From the NCBI GenBank assembly GCA_964428175.1, contig CAYRXM010000095.1:1-19005 (forward strand): a DNA stretch of 19,005 nucleotides. The letters run 5' to 3'. A program made the position numbers and the translations under genes. This document shows positions 1 through 8,562 of the stretch, in pieces. The DNA comes from CAYRXM01 sp964428175. GTDB lineage: Bacteria; Chloroflexota; Anaerolineae; JAFGEY01. The notes below the pieces were generated by a model that worked only from the letters and a program-made list of their open reading frames with translations, was not told the DNA's origin and made no database searches. Numbering within the stretch: the first letter of the stretch is position 1; each line of letters starts with the position of its first letter.

Positions 1-52
1 CTTGACTCAAGCGCACGCTTTCACGCGCCTGGTCGCAACTCTAAACTCAAGT

Positions 53-2569
53 ATGATATCACATCGCCTTTTCACTCTTTTACGCCTGGGTCTAAATATC
101 GTGGGATCGGTTATGGTCGCTCTGTGTCTCTCGGCCTGTGTGACGCCAACGCCCACACCCACCCTGCAGCCGATTTCCCTCACCTTTGCCTGTTCTGAAA
201 TCGATGCAAGTTTCTACCGGCAGGCGGCCGACCAATTCCAGCAGATCAATCCATCGATCAAAATACAATTGGTGCACAACGTCACTTCCATTGACGCAAA
301 GGATGACTGGGACAGCCTGCGCCAGCTGGCGACGCAAGCCGATGTCTTTTTGTGGTCCGCTCAAGGCGTCGAAGGGGGGCCGATTGGCCTGGTGTCGGAC
401 CTGTCGCCTTTGGTCAAGAGCGATCCGGAAATGACCGAAGCTGCCTTTTTGCCCGGCCTGGCCTCGTTTTTTCGATGGCAGGGCAGTACGTGGGGCGTTC
501 CGGCCGGAGTCGCCCCTTTGTTGATCCTGTACGACCCGGCGGCTTTTGACGAAGCCGGCCTGGCCCATCCCCGTCCGGGATGGACGTGGGACGAGCTGTT
601 TGCTGCGGCGCAGCGCCTGACCCGGCGCGAGGGGGAGCGGATCGTCCGTTATGGCATTCACCTGGGGATCGACGCCATCCGTTCGGCCGTCGATGCGCAG
701 GGAGGCCGGCTGGTTGACGATACGCGCGGCGTCGCCGTGCCGTTGCTCGACGATCCGCGTACCGTTTCCGCCGTCCGCTGGTACACCGACCTGGCTTTGA
801 CACACCGGGTGGCCCCGAATCCGACCGAGAGCGAATGGGCTGACCCGGTCGTGGCGGTGCGAGCGGGCCGGGCGGCCATGGGCCTGATCATGGGGCAGGG
901 ATGGAATGCGGCAAGCGCCGATCTCGACCGGGAGTTGTCTGTCGCGCCCTTGCCCGGACAAAGCCGGGTCGGACTGAGCGGCTACTATATCAGCCAGGGC
1001 ACCGCCTATCCGCAGGCAGCCTGGCGCTGGGTACAATTTCTCAGCCAGAATTTCGCCCCGCCTGGACTGCTGCCGGCGCGCCAGGGTCTGATCTCCGACT
1101 CGACTTATGCCCAGGCTGTCGGCGAGCCGGGAGCGGCGGCCTCTCTTTATGCGGCAGAGCATGCTTTGCCGCCGATCCATCCGGCGGCCGTGGAAAAGCT
1201 GTTCTACGACGCAGTTGGGCGGGTCTATGCCGGGCAAGAGGCGCAGGATGTTCTGAGCCAGGCGCAGCAGCAGGCGGTGAGTCTGGCTCAGCCTGACAAG
1301 GTCGAGCCTTTCTCGGTTGTCGTACTCGAAGCGGATTCACCGCCGTCTGCCGAACGGATCACGTTTGTGACCACGTATGCCAAGATGTATGAGCCATTGA
1401 TCCCCGTGTTTCAAGCGCAGCACCCTGAAATCGAGGTGGTCGTCCTGAGTTTTATTGAGGCAAGGCGGCCGGACTCGAATTCTCCGTCTGGGCCGGCCGA
1501 GTTTTTTGACGTGACCGGGGCGGATTGCATTCTCGATTCGCGTTCGGCAGGTCACTTGGGCGACGCGGATGTGTCGAGTTTGCTGGATTTGCAGCCTCTC
1601 ATCGAGGCCGATCCGTCCTTCCCTCTGTCCGATTACGTTCCATGGTCGCTGGAATTGCTGCGCTATGAGGGCAGTTTGCGCGGGCTGCCGGCGGGGCTGG
1701 CCGTGGACGTGCTCTATTTCAACCGGGCACTGTTCGACGACAGCCAGACACCCTACCCCGAAGCCGATTGGAACTGGGATAACCTGTTTCATGCTGCCCG
1801 CCAGTTGACCGAAGGAACAAGCTCTGGGGCGGACTATGGGTTCATTGCATTCCGAACTGCTCTGCGGTCTATGTTCGTCGCTGAGATCTTGGGTTCATCG
1901 TCTCCCCGGTTTAACGATCCCGATACGGTGGCTACCGTCGAGCAGTTGTCCCAACTGGCTCGAGATCAAGTAATTCGGATTGAGGATAAATCGCTGCAAA
2001 ACGATCTTGTGCAGGCCGGGCGCGTGGGCATGTGGTTTGGAATGGCCAGGGCATTTGAGGATCCGCGATTCCAGTCGATCTATGCGCCTCAGCTCAAATC
2101 CAGTCGCTATTATTCAATGGCATACTATATCGCCGCGGATACCACTCACCCGCAGGCGTGCTGGCAGTGGCTCCGTTTTTTGTCGGAACAGATGCCACTA
2201 CAGTCTTTTCTGCCGCCGCGTTATTCCTTGTTGACCTCGGAAGCGTTTCGCGCCCAGGTGGGAGCAGAGGCTCAGGCCGTTTATCAGAGCGCGCTAAACG
2301 ATATCGAGCCAGTCAGACAGGAATTCGCTCAAGCGTCCATTCACACAAGCGTGGCTTACCTGTGGCTTGACCAGGCCTTGCAGGCGATTCTTGAAGGAAA
2401 AAGCGACGCACAATCTGCGCTGGACGAGGCGCAGGTCAACATCGATGCCTACCTGAACTGCTGCTCAAGACAGACCAACCCTGACGATCTCCAGGCGGTC
2501 CAGAAATGCGTCGAACAGGTGGATCCCGACCTGGCGCGGATGTATTTTTCCTCGCAAGTCGAGCCCTGA
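53..2569 (+). CDS. Double-domain solute-binding lipoprotein A1
   Basis: Predicted secreted lipoprotein of 838 residues. An N-terminal hydrophobic segment ends in the lipobox LSAC (Cys29), followed by a Pro-Thr linker. Two homologous halves follow, roughly residues 45-425 and 445-835. Each has the pattern of family 1 solute-binding proteins: an early (E/Q)xxNPxI or HPEI strand, a GxxWGVPAG or GSLRGLPAG segment, a GWTWDEL or NWNWDNL helix start, and a late HPQAxWxWxxFLS motif followed by LPxRxxL. Such proteins usually bind sugars or other small solutes for ABC importers, but no permease or ATPase is nearby and the ligand is unknown. I chose the ATG at 53 because it matches the start of copy A2; an in-frame TTG at base 2 would add 17 residues that A2 lacks. 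No convincing ribosome site is visible before 53. Two Cys lie near the C-terminus. Confidence 0.85.
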   Translation: MISHRLFTLLRLGLNIVGSVMVALCLSACVTPTPTPTLQPISLTFACSEIDASFYRQAADQFQQINPSIKIQLVHNVTSIDAKDDWDSLRQLATQADVFLWSAQGVEGGPIGLVSDLSPLVKSDPEMTEAAFLPGLASFFRWQGSTWGVPAGVAPLLILYDPAAFDEAGLAHPRPGWTWDELFAAAQRLTRREGERIVRYGIHLGIDAIRSAVDAQGGRLVDDTRGVAVPLLDDPRTVSAVRWYTDLALTHRVAPNPTESEWADPVVAVRAGRAAMGLIMGQGWNAASADLDRELSVAPLPGQSRVGLSGYYISQGTAYPQAAWRWVQFLSQNFAPPGLLPARQGLISDSTYAQAVGEPGAAASLYAAEHALPPIHPAAVEKLFYDAVGRVYAGQEAQDVLSQAQQQAVSLAQPDKVEPFSVVVLEADSPPSAERITFVTTYAKMYEPLIPVFQAQHPEIEVVVLSFIEARRPDSNSPSGPAEFFDVTGADCILDSRSAGHLGDADVSSLLDLQPLIEADPSFPLSDYVPWSLELLRYEGSLRGLPAGLAVDVLYFNRALFDDSQTPYPEADWNWDNLFHAARQLTEGTSSGADYGFIAFRTALRSMFVAEILGSSSPRFNDPDTVATVEQLSQLARDQVIRIEDKSLQNDLVQAGRVGMWFGMARAFEDPRFQSIYAPQLKSSRYYSMAYYIAADTTHPQACWQWLRFLSEQMPLQSFLPPRYSLLTSEAFRAQVGAEAQAVYQSALNDIEPVRQEFAQASIHTSVAYLWLDQALQAILEGKSDAQSALDEAQVNIDAYLNCCSRQTNPDDLQAVQKCVEQVDPDLARMYFSSQVEP

Positions 2570-2586
2570 CGCCTCCATCCGGTCAT

Positions 2587-2645
2587 TTGCCCCTTACCCC
2601 ACTCTGCGTATAATGGGACACATCCAGGTTCATTGGCGGAGGTGG
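2587..2645 (+). promoter_or_regulatory. Promoter-leader cassette P1 of lipoprotein B1
   Basis: TTGCCC (2587-2592), a 16 bp spacer and a perfect TATAAT (2609-2614) form a sigma-70-like promoter. The leader then carries CATCCAGGTTCATTGGC and the ribosome site GGAGGTGG (2638-2645), three bases before the ATG at 2649. The same cassette recurs at 5289, 8563, 15792 and 18491. An in-frame ATG at 2613 overlaps the -10 box, so it would not be in the transcript. Confidence 0.85.
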
Positions 2646-2648
2646 AAA

Positions 2649-5279
2649 ATGAATGACCGCGTAGATCGGTCTCCGGCTGTGCTGGACGTGGCAAGGAAAT
2701 TTATCGACATGATGTCACGTCGCTTTTGGGCGCGCCCGCGCCTCGGACGGAACACGCTCGGACTGGTGACGCTTGCCCTGTGTCTCTCGGCCTGTTTTGC
2801 ACCGACGCCCACACCCACCCCGCAGCCGGTTTCCCTCACCTTTGCCTGCCCGGCCGATCAAGTCAAGGCCTATCAGCAGGCGGCGGAGGATTTTGGCCGC
2901 GAAAATCCTCTTGTCCGTGTCCACGTCTTGCCCCTGGACGAGATCGTCTCCTTTCCGCTGGACGAGACCGACCTCCTCGATCCAATCCGCAAGCTGGCTT
3001 CTGCCGCCGATGTCTTTACCTGGACCGACGACGGTGTGGAAGGCGGCGCGGCCGGCCTGGTGCTCGACCTGACCCCGTTTGTCAAAAGTGATGAACAGAT
3101 GGCCGAGGAGGCTTTTGGTCCCGGCCTGCTGGCTCATTTTCAATGGCAAGGGGGCGCCTGGGCGATTCCGGCCTGGGTGCATGCGCCGCTGGTGGCCTAT
3201 GATGCCCGGCTGTTCGAGCAGGCCGGCCTGGACGAGCCGCAGCCCGGCTGGACCTGGGACGATCTGGCCCTGACCCTCGAAAAGCTGACCTATCGCGAGG
3301 GTGAGCAAACGCTTCGCTACGGCGCGTACCTGGGCGTTAACCCGGCTCTATCGGTGCTGGATGCTCAAGGCGGCAGGTTGATCGACGCCACGCGCGAGAT
3401 GGTCATGCCGCTGCTGGACGATCCACATATCGTGGCGGCGGCGCAGTGGTATGCCGATCTGATCCTGAAGCGCGGTCTGGTGCTCAACCCGTCCGGCCCG
3501 GTCATGCCCATCGAGTTGCTCGAACAGGACCAGGTGGCGGTGATCATGGTTTCTTCCGAGCTGTGGACGGCCGAGATCGGGCGCCGAAATGAGACGTTCA
3601 AGCTGATCGCCCCGCCGGGGCGGAGCCGTGTGTATCCGTATGGGTATTACATCAGCGCGGGGACGGCCCACCCGCAAGCGGCCTGGCAATGGGTGCAGTT
3701 CTTGAGCCGTGAGGTTATTCCTGCCGATGGGCTGCCGGCGCGCCCAGAGCAGGCTGACGGCGCGCCCGGCATCAGGCGCATGGGTGAACAGGCCGCTCAG
3801 GCTGTTCAGGATACGCTGAGCCGGGCGCTGCTGCCGGTGCGCCCGGTGCAGATCGAACGGCAGTTCATGAGCGCCGTCGAACGCATCTTGCACGGCATGG
3901 ACGCGCAGACCGCCCTGGCCCAGGCGCAGCAAGCCGCCTTGACCGGTGGCGAACTGGCCGCGGTCGAAACCGTCGTTGTGCCTCCTCCGACGCCTACGCC
4001 GGCGGCGACCGAGCAGATCGTCTTTTTTGTCCAGATCACCGACGGATACCCGGAACTGGCCAGCGTGTTTCAGCAAGAACACCCCGAAATACGGATCAAG
4101 TTCGTCTCTACGCGCGAATTGGGCGCTTACCAGTCATCGTTCGGGCTGAACGATTTGATTCAAACCACCCAGGTGGATTGCTTTTTATGGGATACCAGGT
4201 TGCTGCAAAACGATGAGAACGGATCGTTGGTGCTCGACCTGGGGCCTTTTGTGGACGCCCACCCCGATTTTGCGCCGGATGATTTCGTTCCGGTCGCCTG
4301 GACGCATGCCTATCACAGCGGCAGCCTGCGCGCCATTCCCGCCGGTCTGCGGGCGCGCGTCTTGTACTACAATCGCGCCCTGTTTCAGGCGGCAAACGAG
4401 CCTTTTCCCCAACCTGGTTGGACGTGGGACGATTTGATCGGCGCGGCCTATCAACTGTCCGCCGGCGAACCACCGGAGCGGCAGTACGGCCTTTTGCTCT
4501 GGCCTTTCGGCCAGGAAATCCGTACCTGGGTAGAGGCCTGGGCCGGTTCGTTGGTCGATGATCGGGCCGCGCCGGCCCGCTTTCGCTTTGACGATCCCCA
4601 GATCGCTTCGGCGGTGCGGCAGTTGGCCCGCTTGGTGCAGGACCGGGTGGTTCCCGTGTTGGGGATGGAAACGGTTTCTGAAGGCGACCAGCAGTATACC
4701 GCCTATCGGATCGGCGAATTGGAAGACTTGGCCCGCAGTCAAAAAGGGGCTATGTGGCTGGAATGGGTTGGTTTGATCCAGCAAAAGCCGATCGAGCATA
4801 TCGCCGTGGCTGTACCGCCTACCTCAGTGGCCAGTTCAGGCGCCTATGTCGCGAGCCAGTACTATATTTCGGCTCAGACGTCCCACGCCGAGGCGTGCTG
4901 GGCGTGGATTCACTTTCTTTCCACCCGGTTTCCACCCGACGGCACGCTGCCGCCCCGGTATTCCCTGCTACGCTCGGAACAGTTTGCCGAAAAGGTCGGC
5001 CAGGCCAATCAGCAAGTCTATTTGCGGGCTGTGGAATCGCCGCTCCCCGCGCCATCCGCGCCGGAAGGCTGGCTGGAGGAAGCGGATCGCGCCTATACCT
5101 GGTTCGACCGGGCGCTGGAGAATGCGTTGTGGCAAAATGCCGACGTCGAAACCGAGTTGGCCCAGGCCCAGTTCAAGGCCGACGCTTACCTGGCCTGCCT
5201 GCGCCGGCAGCCCGAGCAAACTGTTGAAACCGCGCAGGCTTGCTTTGAGCAGGTCGAGGCGGACGCGGCGCGGCCATAG
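2649..5279 (+). CDS. Double-domain solute-binding lipoprotein B1
   Basis: Predicted lipoprotein of 876 residues with an unusually long N-terminal region of about 35 residues before the hydrophobic core. The lipobox is LSAC (Cys49), followed by a PTPTPTP linker. SBP domain 1 spans about residues 60-440, a second Pro-Thr linker lies near 445-455, and SBP domain 2 runs to about 850. Both domains show the GWTWDDL motif, a GxxxAIPA segment and the late HPQAAW or HAEACW motif. The C-terminal tail has YLACLRRQ and AQACFEQV, a C-x14-C pair. The ATG at 2649 is chosen because GGAGGTGG precedes it and the alternative at 2613 lies inside the promoter. The first half of A1 and this gene are related but clearly distinct; B2 is the close copy. 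Ligand unknown. Confidence 0.88.
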   Translation: MNDRVDRSPAVLDVARKFIDMMSRRFWARPRLGRNTLGLVTLALCLSACFAPTPTPTPQPVSLTFACPADQVKAYQQAAEDFGRENPLVRVHVLPLDEIVSFPLDETDLLDPIRKLASAADVFTWTDDGVEGGAAGLVLDLTPFVKSDEQMAEEAFGPGLLAHFQWQGGAWAIPAWVHAPLVAYDARLFEQAGLDEPQPGWTWDDLALTLEKLTYREGEQTLRYGAYLGVNPALSVLDAQGGRLIDATREMVMPLLDDPHIVAAAQWYADLILKRGLVLNPSGPVMPIELLEQDQVAVIMVSSELWTAEIGRRNETFKLIAPPGRSRVYPYGYYISAGTAHPQAAWQWVQFLSREVIPADGLPARPEQADGAPGIRRMGEQAAQAVQDTLSRALLPVRPVQIERQFMSAVERILHGMDAQTALAQAQQAALTGGELAAVETVVVPPPTPTPAATEQIVFFVQITDGYPELASVFQQEHPEIRIKFVSTRELGAYQSSFGLNDLIQTTQVDCFLWDTRLLQNDENGSLVLDLGPFVDAHPDFAPDDFVPVAWTHAYHSGSLRAIPAGLRARVLYYNRALFQAANEPFPQPGWTWDDLIGAAYQLSAGEPPERQYGLLLWPFGQEIRTWVEAWAGSLVDDRAAPARFRFDDPQIASAVRQLARLVQDRVVPVLGMETVSEGDQQYTAYRIGELEDLARSQKGAMWLEWVGLIQQKPIEHIAVAVPPTSVASSGAYVASQYYISAQTSHAEACWAWIHFLSTRFPPDGTLPPRYSLLRSEQFAEKVGQANQQVYLRAVESPLPAPSAPEGWLEEADRAYTWFDRALENALWQNADVETELAQAQFKADAYLACLRRQPEQTVETAQACFEQVEADAARP

Positions 5280-5288
5280 CCTGTTTAT

Positions 5289-5347
5289 TTGCCCCTCACC
5301 CCACTCCGCGTATAATAGAGCACATCCAGGTTTATTGGCGGAGGTGG
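5289..5347 (+). promoter_or_regulatory. Promoter-leader cassette P2, now without its gene
   Basis: TTGCCC (5289-5294), 16 bp, TATAAT (5311-5316) and the conserved leader end in GGAGGTGG (5340-5347). The expected lipoprotein start codon is missing: the sequence runs straight into the tail of a response-regulator gene. Transcription from here could still read into the peptide and lipoprotein C. Confidence 0.8.
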
Positions 5348-5491
5348 GGCTACGCGTCCGGCGTCGAACCCAACGCGATATGGACTGCCGTTCACCGCCT
5401 CAAGAATAAGCTTGGCCCGGAAATAGTGGCGATGGTCAAAGGCCGAGGATACCTTCTGCCGGACGCCGGGTCGGAGGCCCAAAAACTGTAA
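5345..5491 (+). pseudogene. C-terminal remnant of an OmpR-type response regulator
   Basis: Read in frame, this stretch encodes 48 residues and a TAA. It matches the winged-helix end of the intact regulator at 11349-12026: 28 of 38 residues are the same over the aligned WGxASGVExN to KGRGYLL segment. The receiver domain and the first part of the DNA-binding domain are gone, and no start codon fits. The breakpoint joins the SBP leader to the regulator at a shared GTGG, consistent with a deletion. The remnant is more diverged from the intact gene than A1 is from A2. Confidence 0.85.
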
Positions 5492-5531
5492 GGATGCTGT
5501 AAGGAACAAAGCGCGCTTTTGATGATATAAT
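5486..5531 (+). promoter_or_regulatory. Regulator box and promoter before the peptide 1 - lipoprotein C operon
   Basis: CTGTAAGGA occurs at 5486-5494 and 5497-5505, a direct repeat with an 11 bp period. It overlaps the stop codon of the regulator remnant. TATAAT follows at 5526-5531. There is no good -35 hexamer; the second repeat covers that position. This is how PhoB/OmpR-type activators are placed. The box is the same at 12021-12066 although the regulator gene here is dead, so it is probably used in trans. Confidence 0.7.
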
Positions 5532-5552
5532 GAAATGTGTGCTTGCACCTTG

Positions 5553-5592
5553 AAAACGCCAATGGACTGAAAGCCTGTTGGCGTTTTGTTTT
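5553..5592 (+). terminator. Leader hairpin with T-rich tail (attenuator or terminator)
   Basis: AAAACGCCAA (5553-5562) pairs with TTGGCGTTTT (5578-5587), followed by GTTTT. It lies about 15 bases after the expected transcript start from TATAAT at 5526. The equivalent hairpin at 12092-12134 shares the left arm but has a longer stem. It could end transcripts from upstream, or act as an attenuator in the peptide operon. Confidence 0.6.
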
Positions 5593-5611
5593 GACAACCT
5601 GGAGAGACGAC

Positions 5612-5647
5612 GTGACCAAGACAATGTTTGAAAAGTTTGGTGAATGA
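5612..5647 (+). pseudogene. Possible start remnant of the lost redoxin gene
   Basis: A GTG at 5612 begins GTGACCAAGACA, similar in sequence and placement after the hairpin to GTGACCGAGACA at the start of the redoxin gene at 12154. A weak ribosome site (GGAGAG) precedes it. The frame stops after 11 codons. I see no other trace of the redoxin before the peptide gene at 5717; the stretch 5648-5703 holds nothing I recognise. Confidence 0.4.
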
Positions 5648-5716
5648 GGCCGGAAGATACACATAGCGCATTAAAATGGCAGGCGGTAAGCGGCATATTC
5701 TAGAAAAGGAGAAAAA

Positions 5717-5995
5717 GTGAGTAGAAAAGACCTGAAATACTTGATGTTGAGACGGTTTCTGACATTGATGGCGGTTATGTCAATAGGTTTGGCTATGGCA
5801 AGCTTTGCGTTACCTGTTACCGTAAAAGCTGGCTATAAAGTCTGCAAATACTACGAGTCTCCTTGTGATATATACCACACACTTTGGGATGTCTACCACT
5901 GGGCTTATTGTATGGGCGATCCTGGCAGTGGAAATTGTACCTGGGTAGGCGGAATATGTCTCATTGATCGGGTTTGTGACAACTGCTGCCCCTAA
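5717..5995 (+). CDS. Small secreted eight-cysteine peptide 1
   Basis: 92-residue precursor. A basic start (KxLKY, RR) is followed by a hydrophobic stretch at about residues 14-33 and a signal-peptidase-I-like site VKA|GY after Ala38. The mature part of about 54 residues has eight Cys (43, 50, 65, 74, 81, 87, 90, 91) and is rich in Tyr, Trp, His and Asp. The GTG start is supported by AAAAGGAG five bases upstream. The stop codon abuts the ribosome site (AAAGGA) of lipoprotein C, so the two are co-translated from one message. Peptide 2 (12830-13129) shares the cleavage position, the first Cys at 43 and the total of eight Cys, but little else. I do not recognise the family. A disulfide-rich extracellular ligand, metal binder or substrate of the nearby thioredoxin are all possible. 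Lower GC than the lipoprotein genes. Confidence 0.8.
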   Translation: MSRKDLKYLMLRRFLTLMAVMSIGLAMASFALPVTVKAGYKVCKYYESPCDIYHTLWDVYHWAYCMGDPGSGNCTWVGGICLIDRVCDNCCP

Positions 5996-6006
5996 AGGAA
6001 TTTACA

Positions 6007-8553
6007 ATGCCACTCTGCCGCCTTGCTATTTGCCGTTTCTCAAAACTCATTGTCTTGATCGCAATGTTTGTCGTGTGTCTCTCGGCCTGCTCCAATCCAA
6101 CACCCAGTCCACTCCCCGAAACTATGATCACCTTTGCCTGCTATCGGAATGAATTGGCCTTTTATCAAGATGCCGCGGACGAATTTCACAAGATCAATCC
6201 AGGACTTTACGTTCGCCTGGTGTTGATGGATGATATCCTGTCCAATGCACCGCAAGACGCACTGGAGCGGCTTCACTATGTGGCCGCTCGCGCCGACACT
6301 TTTTTGTGGTCATCTCGTGGTATAGATGGTGGTCCGGCGAATCTTGTATCTGACCTGACCCCCTTTGTGCAGGGCGACAAAGAGATGGACGAAAGTGCTT
6401 TTTGGCCTGGCATGCTGACTCATTTTCGGGATCAGAACCGCACCTGGGGCATTCCGGCGGCAGTCAATCCTTCATTTGTTCTCTTTGATCCTGCCGCCTT
6501 TGATCAGGCCGGGCTGGCGCATCCTGAGCCTGGTTGGACATGGGGCGATTTCTTTCTGGCCGCGCAGCAACTCGTGCAGCGTGAAGGCGAGTATGTTCAT
6601 CGTTATGGTGTCTATTTGAACAGAGATGCTGCTCGTTCTCTTGTTGAAGGGCTGGGTGGGCAACTGATCGATGCCTCATCCGGCGCATTGGTGCCTGCGC
6701 TGGACGATCCGAATATGGTCGCGGCCATGCAACAATTCGCCGATCTGGTGCGCACAGGCCAGGTGATGCTTGACACTGCAACGGAACAGCCGGTCGATCT
6801 GGTAGACGTTGTCCTGCATAAAAAAACCGCGATGAGCCTGATAACCGCGCAGTTATGGGATGGTCAGGCGCGCCGACGGGCGCAAGGTCTGGACATCTCG
6901 CCGCTACCCGGCAGCAGTTCCGTCAGGCTGGGCGGCTATTACATCAGCGCCGGCGCTGCCCATCCGCAGGCCGCCTGGCTCTGGCTGCGCTTTCTCAGCC
7001 TGGAAGAACCTCCACGGGGATGGATGCCCGCTCGCCAGGCTTTGCTCGACGGATCGGCCTTTGGCAGGACAATGGACAACCAGACATTGACCATATTGCG
7101 CTATGCGGCCGAGCATGCCCTGCCACCGGTACGTCCAGTGGGAGTTGAACAACTCTTCGATCAGGCTGTCGAACAAGTACTGGCTGGCGAACCGGTGCAG
7201 GCTGTTTTGACCTCCGTTCAGCATCAGGCATTGGTATGGCCCACGCCTGCCCCTGTCGGAAAGTTCCAGGTCAATGTGCCTCCGTCTGCACTTGTGGGTA
7301 CCGCCGAACAAATCACATTTGTGACCACCGACGCCCAGGCCTACTTTTCACTGGTTGAGGTGTTTCGGCAGGAACATCCCGAAATCAAAGTGATCGTGCT
7401 GGAAGCCGCAGAAGCGACCAACCAGACGCGATGGGTTGGCCCGGCCGACTTGATCGCCAAGACTCAAGCCGATTGCGTGTGCAGCGGAGGGGCAGTGCAG
7501 AATTCCGAGACGCGGCAAGCACTCTTGAATCTACAGCCTTTTATCGAGACGGATGCCACCTTGCCATTGGATGATTATATTCCCTGGACGCTGGATCAGA
7601 TGCGTTACGAGGGGAGTGTGTGGGGGTTGCCAGCCGGTGTCAGTGTGGATGTCCTGTATTATAATCGTGCATTATTTGACGAAACAGGCATATCTTGTCC
7701 TGACCGGAGCTGGAAATGGGACGATCTCTTTCAGGTTGCCCGCCAGATTGCCCGCAATCAGGCGGGCGAACAACGCTATGGATTCATTCTCTGGCCCGAT
7801 TCCAGGATATTTCCGCTTTTTCAGAGTTTAAGCGAATCGTTGATCGATCCGGCCGCACAACCTCCCGCTTTTCTCTTTGATACCCCTGATGCGGTTGGGG
7901 CGGCTCGGAAACTCGCTGCTTTGGTGCAGGATCAGGTTGTGCCAGACGCTGGGGATGCTGCCATCTTGTATGATCTGATTTACAAGGGGCAGGTGGCAAT
8001 GTGGACGGCATCTGCCCGCGAATTTGAGATTGCCGATCGCGAGTTTTGCCCTGCTTACCTGCCCCAAGAAGGATATCAGTTCAGCATGGGGACGTCGTCT
8101 TGTTTCATTTCTGCCAGTACGCCTCATGCTCAGGCGTCTTGGATGTGGCTGCGCTTTCTCGCAGACTATATTCCTTACAACGATGACCTGCAATTTGGCG
8201 CCAAGAGCACATCCAAATTACCCTCACGTCGCTCTTTGCTGGCCTCACAAGAGTTTCAGTTTTACGTTGGGGGCGATGCTCAAGCCATTTACCTGGATGC
8301 GTTAGAAAGAATGCGGCCTGAAGGGGAGACCGGTTTGGATACGCTGCCGGTCTATGCTAACAGGGCTTATCGTTTCCTTGATGCCGCATTGCAACAGATT
8401 GTCTGGCAGGACGCCGACGCTCAGACCGAGTTGTCCCAGGCCCAGTTCAAGGCCGACGCTTACCTGGCCTGCCTGCGCCGGCAGTCCGATCAGGATGCTG
8501 CGGCGGCGCAAACCTGCTATGAGCAGGTCGAGGCGGACGCGGCGCGGCCATAG
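6007..8553 (+). CDS. Double-domain solute-binding lipoprotein C
   Basis: Predicted lipoprotein of 848 residues with lipobox LSAC (Cys28) and a short NPTPSPLP linker. SBP domain 1 spans about residues 40-420 and domain 2 about 440-830. Both carry the family motifs: GGPANLVSDLTPF, GIPAAV, GWTWGDF and HPQAAWLW in the first; HPEIKV, GLPAGVSVDVLYYNRALF, WKWDDLF and HAQASWMW in the second. The start is fixed by AAAGGA seven bases upstream and 11 bases after the peptide 1 stop. The body is diverged from A and B and less GC-rich, but the last 40 or so codons and the following promoter are nearly the same as in B1, which suggests recombination at the 3' end. It has DCVC in domain 2 and the C-terminal Cys pair. 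Ligand unknown; presumably works with peptide 1. Confidence 0.87.
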   Translation: MPLCRLAICRFSKLIVLIAMFVVCLSACSNPTPSPLPETMITFACYRNELAFYQDAADEFHKINPGLYVRLVLMDDILSNAPQDALERLHYVAARADTFLWSSRGIDGGPANLVSDLTPFVQGDKEMDESAFWPGMLTHFRDQNRTWGIPAAVNPSFVLFDPAAFDQAGLAHPEPGWTWGDFFLAAQQLVQREGEYVHRYGVYLNRDAARSLVEGLGGQLIDASSGALVPALDDPNMVAAMQQFADLVRTGQVMLDTATEQPVDLVDVVLHKKTAMSLITAQLWDGQARRRAQGLDISPLPGSSSVRLGGYYISAGAAHPQAAWLWLRFLSLEEPPRGWMPARQALLDGSAFGRTMDNQTLTILRYAAEHALPPVRPVGVEQLFDQAVEQVLAGEPVQAVLTSVQHQALVWPTPAPVGKFQVNVPPSALVGTAEQITFVTTDAQAYFSLVEVFRQEHPEIKVIVLEAAEATNQTRWVGPADLIAKTQADCVCSGGAVQNSETRQALLNLQPFIETDATLPLDDYIPWTLDQMRYEGSVWGLPAGVSVDVLYYNRALFDETGISCPDRSWKWDDLFQVARQIARNQAGEQRYGFILWPDSRIFPLFQSLSESLIDPAAQPPAFLFDTPDAVGAARKLAALVQDQVVPDAGDAAILYDLIYKGQVAMWTASAREFEIADREFCPAYLPQEGYQFSMGTSSCFISASTPHAQASWMWLRFLADYIPYNDDLQFGAKSTSKLPSRRSLLASQEFQFYVGGDAQAIYLDALERMRPEGETGLDTLPVYANRAYRFLDAALQQIVWQDADAQTELSQAQFKADAYLACLRRQSDQDAAAAQTCYEQVEADAARP

Positions 8554-8562
8554 CCTGTTTAT

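Larger units (their letters stand above)
53..5347. repeat. Left copy of a 5.3 kb two-gene duplication (A1-B1)
   Basis: This stretch matches 13168-18549 gene for gene. A1 pairs with A2, offset 13115 bp at the start and 13121 at the end because A2 has 6 extra bases. B1 pairs with B2, offset 13205 bp at the start and 13202 at the end. The homology continues through the promoter after B1. The right copy has a terminator between its two genes; the left copy does not. Confidence 0.9.

Noticed and set aside
2621..2645. Hairpin in the shared leader hiding the ribosome site
   Set aside because: Only about three base pairs (CCA with TGG) can form, too weak to call.
2613..2648. ATG at 2613 (and the like at 8589) as start of lipoproteins B1 and D
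   Set aside because: These ATGs overlap the TATAAT -10 box, so they precede the transcript start; the ATG after GGAGGTGG fits all copies.
2790..2850. Tandem repeat of CCGACGCCCACACC type
   Set aside because: It encodes the short Pro-Thr linker after the lipobox, common in secreted proteins of this kind, and is too short for a separate repeat feature.
6007..8553. Assigning a specific sugar ligand to the lipoproteins
   Set aside because: The family motifs show fold but not specificity, and no catabolic or transporter gene is nearby.
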